A stretch of 64,000 nucleotides of DNA from CAYNXB01 sp964401045. GTDB taxonomy: Bacteria > Pseudomonadota > Alphaproteobacteria > Sphingomonadales > Sphingomonadaceae. Within the stretch, counting starts at the first letter, position 1; the number at the start of each line of letters is the position of its first letter. Below the pieces are notes generated by a model, which was not told the origin of the DNA, did not search any database, and was given only the letters and a program-made list of their open reading frames with translations. The stretch is taken from positions 11,142-75,141 of the forward strand of contig CAYNXB010000004.1 in the NCBI GenBank assembly GCA_964401045.1, read 5' to 3'. Shown in pieces: positions 55,314-63,945 of this stretch. Made by a program: the position numbers and the translations under genes.

Positions 55314-56090
55314 ATGAATAGCCTTCCGCCAGACCGCCTCGAACGCTTCGCGCGCCATATCGTGCTGCCTGAGATTGGCGGTGTGGGACAGGCGGCCCTG
55401 GCGAAGGCGCATGTCGTGCTGGTCGGGCTTGGCGGGATCGGCTCGCCGGCGCTGCAGTATCTGGCCGCGGCGGGAATCGGCAGACTGACGCTGATTGACG
55501 ACGATACCGTCGACGCGAACAACCTCCAGCGCCAGACGATCTACACCGAACGTGATCTCGCGCACGGCAAGGCCGTCGCGGCCAAGCTGTGGGTATCGAG
55601 TTTCGACGCCGCGCTCGATGTGGCGATCAGCGATGCCCGGGTCACCGCTGAGAACGCCGGGGCGCTCGTTACAGGCGCCGATCTTGTGCTCGACGGTTGC
55701 GACAACTTCGCCACCCGGTTGGCGGTCTCGGACGCCTGTGTCGCAGCCGGCGTGCCGCTGCTCTCGGCGGCGGTCGGGCGGTTTCAGGGCCAGGTCGGGG
55801 CGTTCGCGGGGCATCTGCCCGGTCAGTCGTGCTATCGCTGCTACGTCGGCGATGCGTTCGATGCCGACGATTGCGACACCTGCGCAGAGGATGGGATGCT
55901 TGGCGCGATGTCGGGCTGGGCCGGGACCTTCGCTGCAATGCATGCCGTCCGGGTGCTGCTAGCGGGCCACGCGGCGTTCGGCGATCCGCAGTGGAGCCGA
56001 ATGCACGTGCTCGACGGCCTGGTGCCATCGCTGCGCACGCTCCGGATAGCGAAGGATTCGGCGTGCCGGGCATGCAAGTCAGCCGGCTAG
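55314..56090 (+). CDS. HesA/MoeB/ThiF-family adenylyltransferase
   Basis: A 258-residue E1-like enzyme. It has RFARHIVLPEIGGVGQAALA, the nucleotide loop VVLVGLGGIGSPALQYLAAA, DDDTVDANNLQRQTIYTERD with the Arg finger and Asp, DGCDNFATRLAVSDACVAAG, and zinc Cys pairs CYRC and CRAC near the end. It adenylates the C-terminal glycine of a sulphur carrier (MoaD for molybdopterin, or ThiS for thiamin). The rhodanese domain of longer MoeBR forms is absent. It lies between dnaA and a convergent sirtuin; no moa or thi genes are near, so the partner is open. Confidence 0.88.
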   Translation: MNSLPPDRLERFARHIVLPEIGGVGQAALAKAHVVLVGLGGIGSPALQYLAAAGIGRLTLIDDDTVDANNLQRQTIYTERDLAHGKAVAAKLWVSSFDAALDVAISDARVTAENAGALVTGADLVLDGCDNFATRLAVSDACVAAGVPLLSAAVGRFQGQVGAFAGHLPGQSCYRCYVGDAFDADDCDTCAEDGMLGAMSGWAGTFAAMHAVRVLLAGHAAFGDPQWSRMHVLDGLVPSLRTLRIAKDSACRACKSAG

Positions 56091-56780
56091 CACATCGTCC
56101 ACCCAGCGCGGCACCAGCTCGCTCGCGGGGCCAAGGCGGGTTTCGTCGAACTGACGCGAGCCGAGGCTGCGCTCTAGGTTGAGTTCGAGTGTCGCCGCGC
56201 GGTGAGTAGCCGCCTCCTGGACGAACCCGGCTGCCGGATAGACTGCGCCCGAAGTGCCGATCGAGACGAACAGGTCGGCGCGGGCGAGGGCGGCGAAGAT
56301 CCGGTCCATCTCGTACGGCACCTCGCCGAACCAGACGATATCAGGGCGCAACGCGGTTTCGCCACAGGCGGGGCAGGGCGGATCGCCGAGCAGGGCGCCG
56401 TTCCAGCGGTGGCGCGAGTCGCATTGCGTGCACCACGCGCCCAGCACCTCACCATGCATGTGCAGCACGCGGCGCGCTCCCGCACGCTCGTGCAGGTCGT
56501 CGATGTTCTGGGTGACGATCAGCAGTTCACCGTCCCAAGCCGCATCGAGCTTCGCGAGGGCCATGTGTGCGCGGTTGGGTTCGGCGGCGAGGGTCGCCGC
56601 GCGGCGCATGTCGTAGAAGCGCTGCACCAGTTCCGGATCGCGCGCGAAGGCTTGCGGGGTGCACACCTCCTCGACCCGATGATCTTCCCACAGCCCGTCC
56701 TCGGCGCGGAAGGTCCTGAGTCCGCTCTCGGCGCTGATCCCGGCGCCGGTTAGGATGACGATATTGCGGACCGCGTGCAT
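56079..56780 (-). CDS. cobB: Sirtuin NAD-dependent protein deacylase (CobB type)
   Basis: A 233-residue sirtuin. GAGISAESGLRTFR binds NAD; TQNIDDLHERAG and LHMHGEVL contain the catalytic His; the zinc knuckle is CTQC and CPAC. FYDMRR supplies a Tyr and Arg three residues apart that in class III sirtuins recognise succinyl or malonyl lysine, so it may be a desuccinylase as well as deacetylase. ATG 56780 is taken; ATG 56789 would add three residues. It overlaps the convergent ThiF-like gene by 12 bp and is divergent from dapB. Frames continuing to 57548 are an artefact of the N gap. Confidence 0.92.
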   Translation of the reverse strand: MHAVRNIVILTGAGISAESGLRTFRAEDGLWEDHRVEEVCTPQAFARDPELVQRFYDMRRAATLAAEPNRAHMALAKLDAAWDGELLIVTQNIDDLHERAGARRVLHMHGEVLGAWCTQCDSRHRWNGALLGDPPCPACGETALRPDIVWFGEVPYEMDRIFAALARADLFVSIGTSGAVYPAAGFVQEAATHRAATLELNLERSLGSRQFDETRLGPASELVPRWVDDVLAG

Positions 56781-56814
56781 GTCGCCCATGAAGCATGCCG
56801 CACAAGGGGAAACA

Positions 56815-57308
56815 ATGACACGCATCGGCATCATCGGCAGCGAGGGGCGCATGGGCCACGCGCTGGTGCGCGCAATCGAGGCGGCCGGGCACTCCTGCGC
56901 GGGCGGCGTGGACAAGGGCGGGGACGTCGGCGCGCTCGCGGCGGACAGCGATGCGCTGGTCGATTTCTCCTCGCCTGCCGCGATCGAGGCCCATCTTCGC
57001 GCGGCGAGCGAGGCCAACGTTCCGATCGTGATCGGCACCACCGGACTCGGTGCTGCGCAGCACGCGGCGATCGATTGCGCGGCGAAGGGCGTCGCCGTGC
57101 TCCAGACTGGCAACACCTCGCTCGGCGTCACGCTGCTCGCGCATCTGGTGCGCGAGGCGGCGGCGCGGCTGGGGCCGGAGTGGGATATCGAGATCGTCGA
57201 GATGCACCACCGGATGAAAGTCGATGCGCCGTCCGGCACCGCGCTGCTGCTGGGCGAGGCGGCAGCCGAAGGGCGCGGAATCGATCTTGCCGCCAGCAGC
57301 GAACGCGG
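56815..57308 (+). CDS. dapB: 4-hydroxy-tetrahydrodipicolinate reductase (cut by assembly gap)
   Basis: The first 164 codons are present; the gene then enters the 100-N gap. MTRIGIIGSEGRMGHALVRA has the cofactor loop GxxGRMG, VIGTTGLGAAQHAAI is the second conserved strand, and EIVEMHHRMKVDAPSGTALL carries the catalytic His-His, Lys and the PSGTA signature. DapB reduces HTPA in lysine and diaminopimelate synthesis. The lost C-terminus should be about 75 residues. The open frame seems to continue across N to 57786 but the part after the gap is a different gene. Confidence 0.93.
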
Positions 57309-57408
57309 NNNNNNNNNNNNNNNNNNNNNNNNNNNNNNNNNNNNNNNNNNNNNNNNNNNNNNNNNNNNNNNNNNNNNNNNNNNNNNNNNNNNNNNNNNNN
57401 NNNNNNNN
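57309..57408. other. Assembly gap (100 N)
   Basis: Exactly 100 N, the usual filler for a scaffold join of unknown length. It hides the 3' end of dapB, the 5' end of the lipoprotein gene and whatever is between. Long frames crossing it are artefacts. Confidence 0.99.
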
Positions 57409-57786
57409 ATCCTCCCCGCCGTCCTGCTGCCGCTGGCCGTCGCTTGCGCCCCGGGCAATGTCGATGAGCCGCGCAAAATCCGCGCGCCCGCCGCCACCGC
57501 GACGGGCGAGCCGATCAGCTGCATTTCGTCCAACAATATCCAGAACACCGAGGTGTGGGACGATTACACGATAGACTTCCGGATGGCGAACGGCCGAACC
57601 TATCGCAACACGCTCGACAACCGTTGCCCGGGCCTCGGGTTCGAGGAACGATTCATCTACGAGACGAGCATCAGCCAGTTGTGCAGCACCGACGTCATCG
57701 CCGTGCTTTACAGCGGTGGCACGCGCGGCGCGTCGTGCGGCCTCGGCCAGTTCGTACCCGTCAAGGTGGAGAAGACGAAGAAGTAA
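57409..57786 (+). CDS. DUF6491-like lipoprotein (5' end lost in gap)
   Basis: Only the C-terminal 125 codons are seen. A hydrophobic stretch ending LPLAVAC fits a lipobox, so only a few residues of signal are likely missing. PISCISSNNIQNTEVWDDYT, TYRNTLDNRCPGLGFEERFI and TSISQLCSTDVIAVLY with GASCGLGQFVPV fit a small Cys-rich, probably disulphide-bonded lipoprotein family (DUF6491 as I recall it). Function unknown. The four or five Cys suggest periplasmic location. No relation to dapB. Confidence 0.7.
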   Translation: MLPAVLLPLAVACAPGNVDEPRKIRAPAATATGEPISCISSNNIQNTEVWDDYTIDFRMANGRTYRNTLDNRCPGLGFEERFIYETSISQLCSTDVIAVLYSGGTRGASCGLGQFVPVKVEKTKK

Positions 57787-57819
57787 CGCTTGTCCGCACG
57801 CGGATACGCGGAGGGCTCG

Positions 57820-59127
57820 TCAGTTCTCTTCGCCACTGAGCCGGCTGATCACCGTCGCCGCGACGAGGTCGCCGATCACGTTGAGTGTCGTCCGGCACAT
57901 GTCGAGGAACCGATCGACGCCGAGAATCAGGCCGATGCCCTCCGGCGGCACCCCGACCCCGCCCAGGATCAGCGCGACCACTGGCAGCGAGCCAGCGGGG
58001 ACGCCGGCGGTTCCGACGCCGGCAAGGATGCACACCAGCATGACGAAACCCTGCTGCGCCAGCGTCAGCTCGACGCCGAAGAACTGCGCGAGGAACAGCA
58101 CAGTCACGCCCTCGAACATCGCGGTGCCGTTCTGATTGGCGGTCGCGCCAATGGTGAGTACGAAGCGCGCGACACGGCGCGGCAGCTTGAGCTCGGTCTC
58201 GGCGACGCGCAGCGCGGTCGGCAGCGTGGCGTTCGAGCTCGCGGTGGAGAACGCCATCACGCTCGCCTCGCGGGTCTGGCGGAAGAACGCGAGCGGGCTC
58301 TTCCTCGCCAGCAGCGCGAGGAGGATCGGAAACACCCCGAACATCTGTAGCCCGAGGGCGAGCAGCACGACCGCCACATAGGCCGCGAGCTTGCCGAGCA
58401 GATCCCACCCGAACTGCGCGGCGAGGTTGAACATGAAGCAGAAAATCGCGAACGGGGCGAGCTGGATAACGAGGCCGATCAGCTTCATCGCCACTTCGAA
58501 CAGGCCCTCGATCGCATCCTTGAGGGTTTCGGTGCGGCGGCTCTGGACCAGCAGCAGGCCGACGCCGAACACCAGCGCGAACACCATCACCGCGAGGATG
58601 TCGTTCTCGCTCATCGCGGTGACGACGTTGGATGGGATCAGGCCGAGCACTGCCTCGACCCCGGTCTTGGCCTCGCCCGATTTCTCGACGATGCTCGCCG
58701 CGCCCGCACTCCCTTGCGCGAGCAACTCGCGCGCAGCGGCGGGATCGACCCCTTGGCCGGGCCGAATCAGGTTCACGACCAGCAAGCTGATCGCAACCGC
58801 GATCCCCGAGACGACCACGGTGTAGCCGAGCGTCGCAAGACCAACCCGTTTGAGCGCCCTGACCTCGCCCATTTCGGCGATGCCGACGACCAGCGCCGAG
58901 AACAGCAACGGGATCACCAGCATGAACAGCAGGCGCAGGAACACCTGGCCGATCGGCCCGGTGATATACGTCACCACCATATCGACCCAGGCGGCGTCAC
59001 GCGCGAAAGTGTAAGCGAGCAGGCCCGCGCCGAGCCCGGCGGCGAAGCCGATCAGCATGCGCCACTGCAAGCCGTCGTGCCGCACCGGCGCGGCATCCCG
59101 GGCGATCTCGCTGGCGTCGGTGCTCAT
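57820..59127 (-). CDS. Dicarboxylate/amino acid:cation symporter
   Basis: A 435-residue transporter of the glutamate-transporter (DAACS, GltP/DctA) family with about eight helices and two hairpin loops. FRLLFMLVIPLLFSALVVGI, SSNATLPTALRVAE (serine-rich HP1; fewer serines than usual), TIGATANQNGTAMFEGVTVL (usually GATxNMDGTA, here NQNGT) and GVPAGSLPVVALIL (HP2) are visible. It should take up aspartate, glutamate or C4 acids with H+ or Na+. The ATG overlaps the dapE stop (ATGA). Substrate preference is uncertain because of the altered NMDGT motif. Confidence 0.9.
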   Translation of the reverse strand: MSTDASEIARDAAPVRHDGLQWRMLIGFAAGLGAGLLAYTFARDAAWVDMVVTYITGPIGQVFLRLLFMLVIPLLFSALVVGIAEMGEVRALKRVGLATLGYTVVVSGIAVAISLLVVNLIRPGQGVDPAAARELLAQGSAGAASIVEKSGEAKTGVEAVLGLIPSNVVTAMSENDILAVMVFALVFGVGLLLVQSRRTETLKDAIEGLFEVAMKLIGLVIQLAPFAIFCFMFNLAAQFGWDLLGKLAAYVAVVLLALGLQMFGVFPILLALLARKSPLAFFRQTREASVMAFSTASSNATLPTALRVAETELKLPRRVARFVLTIGATANQNGTAMFEGVTVLFLAQFFGVELTLAQQGFVMLVCILAGVGTAGVPAGSLPVVALILGGVGVPPEGIGLILGVDRFLDMCRTTLNVIGDLVAATVISRLSGEEN

Positions 59128-60257
59128 TCGCCCTCTCCCTCGAGCGCTGCCAGCGCGATCCGGCGGTAGATTCGCGCGACCGTCTCGAGGTCCGCGATCG
59201 CCACCGCTTCGTCCCGCTTGTGCATCGTTGCGTTGATCAGGCCGAACTCGATCACCGGGCACAAGTCCTTCAGGAACCGCGCGTCGGAGGTGCCGCCGGT
59301 GGTCGAAGCTTCCGGCACGACGCCGGTTTCGGCTTCGACCGCGGCGGCGACCAGCGCTGAGAACGCGCCGGGAGGAGTGAGGAACGGCTCTCCCGAGATC
59401 ATGGGCCGGGCAGTGCCGCCATGCTTCGCTGCGATCGCCGCCACCTTATCCGCCAGTTCGGCACCGGTGTGGCAATCGTTGAAGCGGATCGAAATGCGCG
59501 CCTCGGCGCGCGCGGGGATGACGTTGGTCGCCGGATTGCCGACGGCGATGTCCGTGATCTCGAGGTTCGACGGCTGGAACCAGTCGGTGCCGCGATCGAG
59601 CTGCCACGCCTCCAGATCGGCCAGCATCGCGATCAGGCGCGGGATCGGGTTGTCGGCCAGCTGCGGGTAGGCGACGTGGCCCTCGCTGCCTTCGACCGCG
59701 AGCCAGACGTTGATCGAGCCGCGGCGGCCGATCTTCATCGTGTCGCCAAAGCGGCCGGCGCTGGTCGGCTCGCCCACGAGGCACAGGTCGGGCAGTTCGC
59801 CCAATTCGCGGATATGTTCGATCAGCGCGCGCGTGCCGTGAAGCGCTGCCCCTTCCTCGTCCCCGGTGACGATCAGGCTGAGCGTGCCGGCTTCCCGCGG
59901 AATTTCGGCGACGGCCGCGACCATCGCAGCGATGCCGCCCTTCATGTCCACTGCACCGCGGCCATAGAGCAGGTCCCCGCGCCGCTCGGGCGCGAACGGG
60001 GCGCTGGTCCAGCCTTCGCCCGGCGGCACCACGTCAAGATGCCCGGCGAATGCGAAATGGCGGCTGCCGGCGGGGCCGCGTCGGATCGCCAGCAGGTTCT
60101 CGACCGGCTCGTCCCCGTCGAGATAGCGGCGCACCTCGAACCCGAGCGGCGCGAGCATCGCTTCGAGCCGGTCGAACACCAGGCCGGAGGCGGGTGTCAC
60201 GCTGGGCGCGGCGATCAGCGCTTCGGCGAGGTCGGCAACTGGGCTGGTCCCATCCAT
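59124..60257 (-). CDS. dapE: Succinyl-diaminopimelate desuccinylase
   Basis: A 377-residue M20 metallohydrolase. It removes succinate from N-succinyl-LL-DAP in the lysine/peptidoglycan route, matching dapB nearby. FAFAGHLDVVPPGEGWTSAP has the first zinc His and catalytic Asp, GRGAVDMKGGIAAMVAAVAE the bridging Asp, VTGDEEGAALHGT the Glu-Glu pair, and GTSDARFLKD the later motif. The dimerisation domain begins KIGRRGSINVWLAVEGSEGH. Length is as for DapE. It is followed immediately by the symporter (ATGA). Confidence 0.93.
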   Translation of the reverse strand: MDGTSPVADLAEALIAAPSVTPASGLVFDRLEAMLAPLGFEVRRYLDGDEPVENLLAIRRGPAGSRHFAFAGHLDVVPPGEGWTSAPFAPERRGDLLYGRGAVDMKGGIAAMVAAVAEIPREAGTLSLIVTGDEEGAALHGTRALIEHIRELGELPDLCLVGEPTSAGRFGDTMKIGRRGSINVWLAVEGSEGHVAYPQLADNPIPRLIAMLADLEAWQLDRGTDWFQPSNLEITDIAVGNPATNVIPARAEARISIRFNDCHTGAELADKVAAIAAKHGGTARPMISGEPFLTPPGAFSALVAAAVEAETGVVPEASTTGGTSDARFLKDLCPVIEFGLINATMHKRDEAVAIADLETVARIYRRIALAALEGEGE

Positions 60258-60308
60258 GTCGCGTGGCTAGACGAGGCGCTGGCCGCTTTCCAGTGGAAGG
60301 AACCAGTC

Positions 60309-60779
60309 ATGCCCAAGCTCGATCTCGCCGCGATCCCGCAGACCAACCGCACCGGCTACCCGCCGCCTTACGATCAGGCCGTGGCCGGACGCTGGGTGCG
60401 CCGGCTGCGTCCGGCCGCGGGGTTGACCGATCTCGGCGCTGCGCACGTGGTGCTCGCGCCGGGCGCGTGGTCGTCGCAGCGCCATTGGCACGCGGAGGAG
60501 GACGAACTCGTCGTGATCCTCGAAGGCGAGGCCGTGCTGGTCGAGGACGAGGGGGAGACGGTGCTTCGCGCCGGCGATATCGCGGCCTGGCCGAAGAGGG
60601 TGGAGAACGGCCATGTGCTGCAGAATCGCAGCGACGCCGATTGCGTTCTGCTGGCCGTGAGCGCGGGCGACACCGCGGCCGACCACGGCGAATACCCGGA
60701 CATCGACATGAAGTTCACGCCGGACGGCTATGTGCGCAAGGACGGTACGCCCTACGAGGACACGAAGCGGGCTTCCTAG
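60309..60779 (+). CDS. Cupin-domain protein
   Basis: A 156-residue single-domain cupin. SSQRHWHAEEDELVVILEGE (His-x-His and Glu of motif 1) and LRAGDIAAWPKRVENGHVLQ (motif 2 with His) support a metal site. YPPPYDQAVAGRWVRRLRPA and EYPDIDMKFTPDGYVRKDGT occur in a widespread family of uncharacterised proteins sometimes called mannose-6-phosphate isomerase-like. It is divergent from dapE (51 bp) and overlaps the convergent glutathione transferase by 4 bp. Function is unknown. Confidence 0.85.
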   Translation: MPKLDLAAIPQTNRTGYPPPYDQAVAGRWVRRLRPAAGLTDLGAAHVVLAPGAWSSQRHWHAEEDELVVILEGEAVLVEDEGETVLRAGDIAAWPKRVENGHVLQNRSDADCVLLAVSAGDTAADHGEYPDIDMKFTPDGYVRKDGTPYEDTKRAS

Positions 60780-61441
60780 ACCGGTGCGACCTCGAACTGC
60801 TCGATGGTCCATTCTTCCTCTTGCGCGCGGGCGACCCACGCCTGGAGCCAGTCGTGCTCCCACACCGCCTGCATGTAGGCTTGCGCGAACCCGGGCACGC
60901 CGATGCCGTAAGTAAGGAAACGGCTGACCACTGGCGCGTAGAACACGTCGGCCGCGCCGAACGATCCGAACAGGAACGGCCCGCCATGCCCGAAGCGCGC
61001 CCGGGCTTCGGCCCAAAGCTGCAGGATGCGCACGATGTCGTGCTTGCTCTCGTCGGTGAGTTCGATGCCGGTGATGCGTTTGCGGATGTTGACCGGACAC
61101 TGCCGGCGCAGCGCGAGGTAGCTGCTGTGCATCTCTGCCACCATCGCCCGGGCCATGCCGCGCGCGTCGTCCGCTTTGGGCCAGAAGCGATCGCGCCCGA
61201 CCTTGTCGGCAAGATAATCGAGGATCGCGAGGCTATCCCACACCACCGTGTCGCCGTCCCACAGCACCGGCACTTTGCCCGCGGATGGCTGGAATTCGCC
61301 CTGTTCGCGGCGCATCGCCTGCCAGTCGTCCCCGTCGATGTGGACGGTGAGCTCCTCGAATGCGAGACCCGATTGCTTGCAGGCGAGCCAGCCGCGCAGC
61401 GACCAGCTCGAGTAGTTCTTGTTACCGATGATGAGCTTCAT
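60776..61441 (-). CDS. Glutathione transferase family protein
   Basis: A 221-residue protein. MKLIIGNKNYSSWSLRGWLA is the N-terminus of a distinctive GST group (SSWSLR with the catalytic Ser), and GKVPVLWDGDTVVWDSLAIL has the cis-Pro and glutathione-backbone site. The C-terminal domain has LFGSFGAADVFYAPVVSRFL with the N-cap Asp. It is not LigF-like and lies outside the catabolic island, so a general detoxification role is more likely. It is convergent with the cupin gene. Confidence 0.88.
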   Translation of the reverse strand: MKLIIGNKNYSSWSLRGWLACKQSGLAFEELTVHIDGDDWQAMRREQGEFQPSAGKVPVLWDGDTVVWDSLAILDYLADKVGRDRFWPKADDARGMARAMVAEMHSSYLALRRQCPVNIRKRITGIELTDESKHDIVRILQLWAEARARFGHGGPFLFGSFGAADVFYAPVVSRFLTYGIGVPGFAQAYMQAVWEHDWLQAWVARAQEEEWTIEQFEVAPV

Positions 61442-61513
61442 GCGCGCACTCGCAGTTTGCTTGCGCGCCGCCCTAGGTGTTCAGGTACGCACTGTCGAGG
61501 TTGAACGCGGGGC

Positions 61514-62143
61514 TTAGGTTGCCGCGTCCGCCAGCACGGCCACGCGCAGTTCGTCGATGCCCATGCGCTTTTCCGATGAGGTGACATGGAGCACGGGAAG
61601 CGCCGCGGCGTGCGTCCTGGCTTCTTCCGCCGTCGCCGCGCGGACCGCCTCCAGCTCGCTCGCCTTGAGCTTATCGGCCTTGGTCAGCACCACGCGGTAG
61701 GTGACCGCCGCCTCATCGAGCAGCTTCATCATTTCGCGATCGACGTCCTTGAGGCCGTGGCGCGCATCGACCAGCACCAGCGCGCGCTTGAGGACCGCGC
61801 GCCCGCGCAAGTAGTCGCGCACCAGCCGCTTCCAGTTCTCGACCACCTTGGGCGGCGCCTTCGCGAAGCCGTAGCCGGGCATGTCGACCAGCCGGAACAG
61901 AGTCGGACTGCCGATCTCGAAGAAGTTGAGCTCTTGCGTGCGGCCCGGAGTGACCGACGTGCGGGCGAGCGCCTTGCGACCGGTGAGGGCGTTCAGGAGC
62001 GAGCTCTTGCCCACGTTCGAGCGCCCGCAGAAGGCGATCTCGGGGGTGGTCGGCTCGGGCAGGAACTTGAGCTGCGGGGCGGAGAGCAGGAACTCGACGC
62101 GCCCGGAGAAAAGCTTGGCGGCCTCTTCCTCCTCGCCCGTCAC
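61514..62143 (-). CDS. engB: Ribosome biogenesis GTP-binding protein YihA/YsxC/EngB
   Basis: A 209-residue GTPase. G1 GRSNVGKSSLLNAL, G2 region ARTSVTPGRTQELNFF, G3 DMPGYGFAKAP, and G4 TKADKLK follow in order. It helps assemble the 50S subunit and is essential in many bacteria. The start is GTG 62143, overlapping the yidC stop (GTGA). The gene order yidD-yidC-engB is that of many alphaproteobacteria. Confidence 0.96.
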   Translation of the reverse strand: MTGEEEEAAKLFSGRVEFLLSAPQLKFLPEPTTPEIAFCGRSNVGKSSLLNALTGRKALARTSVTPGRTQELNFFEIGSPTLFRLVDMPGYGFAKAPPKVVENWKRLVRDYLRGRAVLKRALVLVDARHGLKDVDREMMKLLDEAAVTYRVVLTKADKLKASELEAVRAATAEEARTHAAALPVLHVTSSEKRMGIDELRVAVLADAAT

Positions 62144-63909
62144 GTCTTGTCCCGCGCCTTGGCGCGCTCGTGATCGGCCTTGTCCTTATCCGCCTGCGCC
62201 TTCAGCTGCGGATGCCTCGAATAGAGGTAGGCCTGCTGCGCGATCGTCAGCAGGTTGGACGTGCACCAGTAGAGCAGCAGGCCCGCGGCGAACGGCGCCA
62301 TCACGAACATCATCACCCACGGCATGATCATGAACATCTGCTGCTGCATCGGGTCCATCTGCGCCGGGTTGAGGCGGAACTGCAGGAACATCGTGATCCC
62401 CAGCACGATTGCCAGCGGCCCGATCGCCAGGAAGCCGGGCGGATCGAACGGCAGCGCGCCGAACAGGTTGAGCACGTGCAGAGGATCGGGTGCGGACAGG
62501 TCCTTGAGCCACAGCGCGAACGGCTGGTGGCGCATCTCGATCGACAGCAGCAGCACCTTGTAGAGCGCGAAGAAGATCGGGATCTGCAACAGCAGCGGCA
62601 GGCACCCGGCGAGCGGATTGACCCCTTCGCTCTTGTAGAGCGCGGCCATTTCCTGCTGCAGCTTGGGCTTGTCGTCCTTGTAGCGTTCCTGCAGCGCCTT
62701 CATCTTGGGCTGCACCGCCCGCATTCCGGCCATCGAGGCGAACTGCTTCTGCGCCACCGGGAACATCAACCCGCGGATGATCACCGTCAGCAGCATGATC
62801 GCGATGCCGAAGTTGCCGGCCAGCGCGAACAGGTGCTTGAGCAGCCACAGGATCGGCTTCTCGAGAATCTCGAACCAGCCCCAGTCGATCGCGCGGGTAA
62901 GGTTGGTGATGCCGGCGCGTTCGTAATCGCCGAGCACGTCGCTTTCCTTGGCGCCCGCGAACAGGCGCGTGGTGCGGGTCGCCTGGCGGCCTTGCGCGAC
63001 GGTTACCGGCGGGTAGATCAGGTCGGCGCGGAAATTGTCTCCGCCGAGCGCGCGAAACGTGGAGTCCGGCTTGGTGCCGGGCTGCGGAGTAAGCGCCGCG
63101 AGCCAGTAATTGTCGGTAAAGCCGACCCAGTCCGGCCTGCCCTTCATGTCGACTGGGCCATCGTCGGCGACGTCGTCGTAGTCCCAATCGTAATCGACCG
63201 CGCCGTCGAACGAGCCGATCGGCCCTGAATGGACGTTCCAGCTATCCAGGCTTGCGGTGCGGCTGGTGCGGTTGAGGAATGCGTAGGGACGCACCACGAT
63301 CGGGCCGGCGCCGGCGTTCGCGCCGATGTTGGCAACAGCCTGTTCGGCGGTGATCATGTACTTGTCGTCTATCGTGAAGCGGATCGAGAAGCGCTGCCCC
63401 TCGCCGTTGTCCCACGTGAGCAGGACCGGCGTCTGGGGGGTCAGCCTGGTGCCTTGCGCGGTCCACACGGTGCGCGCGTCGGGCAGCTTGATGCCATCTC
63501 CCGCCCACCCGAACTGGGCGAACTGCTGCGCGGGGGTGCCGGAGGGCGAGAACAGCCGCACCGGGCCGGAGCTCTGCTCGATAGCCTGGCGGTGATCCTT
63601 GAGGCTGACGTCGTCGATCCGCGCGCCGACCGGATTGATCGACCCGGCGATGTCGGGCGCATCGATCGGCACGCGCCCGGCGGTGGCGAGCGCGGTGTTG
63701 AGATCGCGCGCCTCCTCGGCGATGTCGGCCGCTTCGGTCAGCCCGCCCTCGCGGGTGCGCTTGACCTTCGGATGCTCGGTGGCTGCTTTGGTGACCGAAA
63801 CTTCGGTTTCCGCCGGCGCCGGATAGATTCGTCCGACGACGAAGTCCCATCCGAACAGCAGCAGGCCGCACAGCACGACGGCGAAGATGAGATTGCGCTG
63901 GTTGTCCAA
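62140..63909 (-). CDS. yidC: Membrane protein insertase
   Basis: A 589-residue insertase. The N-terminal anchor is LIFAVVLCGLLLFGWDFVVG, then the large periplasmic beta domain (about 60-350). The conserved core begins GNFGIAIMLLTVIIRGLMFP with the positively charged Arg of the groove, then KMKALQERYKDDKPKLQQEM, GVNPLAGCLPLLLQIPIFFA and MMFVMAPFAAGLLLYWCTSN. It inserts and folds inner-membrane proteins with or without Sec. The start is TTG 63909 with AGGA seven bases upstream. Basic C-terminal tail as in ribosome-binding forms. Confidence 0.97.
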   Translation of the reverse strand: MDNQRNLIFAVVLCGLLLFGWDFVVGRIYPAPAETEVSVTKAATEHPKVKRTREGGLTEAADIAEEARDLNTALATAGRVPIDAPDIAGSINPVGARIDDVSLKDHRQAIEQSSGPVRLFSPSGTPAQQFAQFGWAGDGIKLPDARTVWTAQGTRLTPQTPVLLTWDNGEGQRFSIRFTIDDKYMITAEQAVANIGANAGAGPIVVRPYAFLNRTSRTASLDSWNVHSGPIGSFDGAVDYDWDYDDVADDGPVDMKGRPDWVGFTDNYWLAALTPQPGTKPDSTFRALGGDNFRADLIYPPVTVAQGRQATRTTRLFAGAKESDVLGDYERAGITNLTRAIDWGWFEILEKPILWLLKHLFALAGNFGIAIMLLTVIIRGLMFPVAQKQFASMAGMRAVQPKMKALQERYKDDKPKLQQEMAALYKSEGVNPLAGCLPLLLQIPIFFALYKVLLLSIEMRHQPFALWLKDLSAPDPLHVLNLFGALPFDPPGFLAIGPLAIVLGITMFLQFRLNPAQMDPMQQQMFMIMPWVMMFVMAPFAAGLLLYWCTSNLLTIAQQAYLYSRHPQLKAQADKDKADHERAKARDKT

Positions 63910-63945
63910 GATGCGATCCTGCGTGACGGTGGATTTTTTACGGGT

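Noticed and set aside
56755..57786. A single protein from dapB to the lipoprotein end
   Set aside because: It crosses 100 N of unknown length; the two ends belong to unrelated families.
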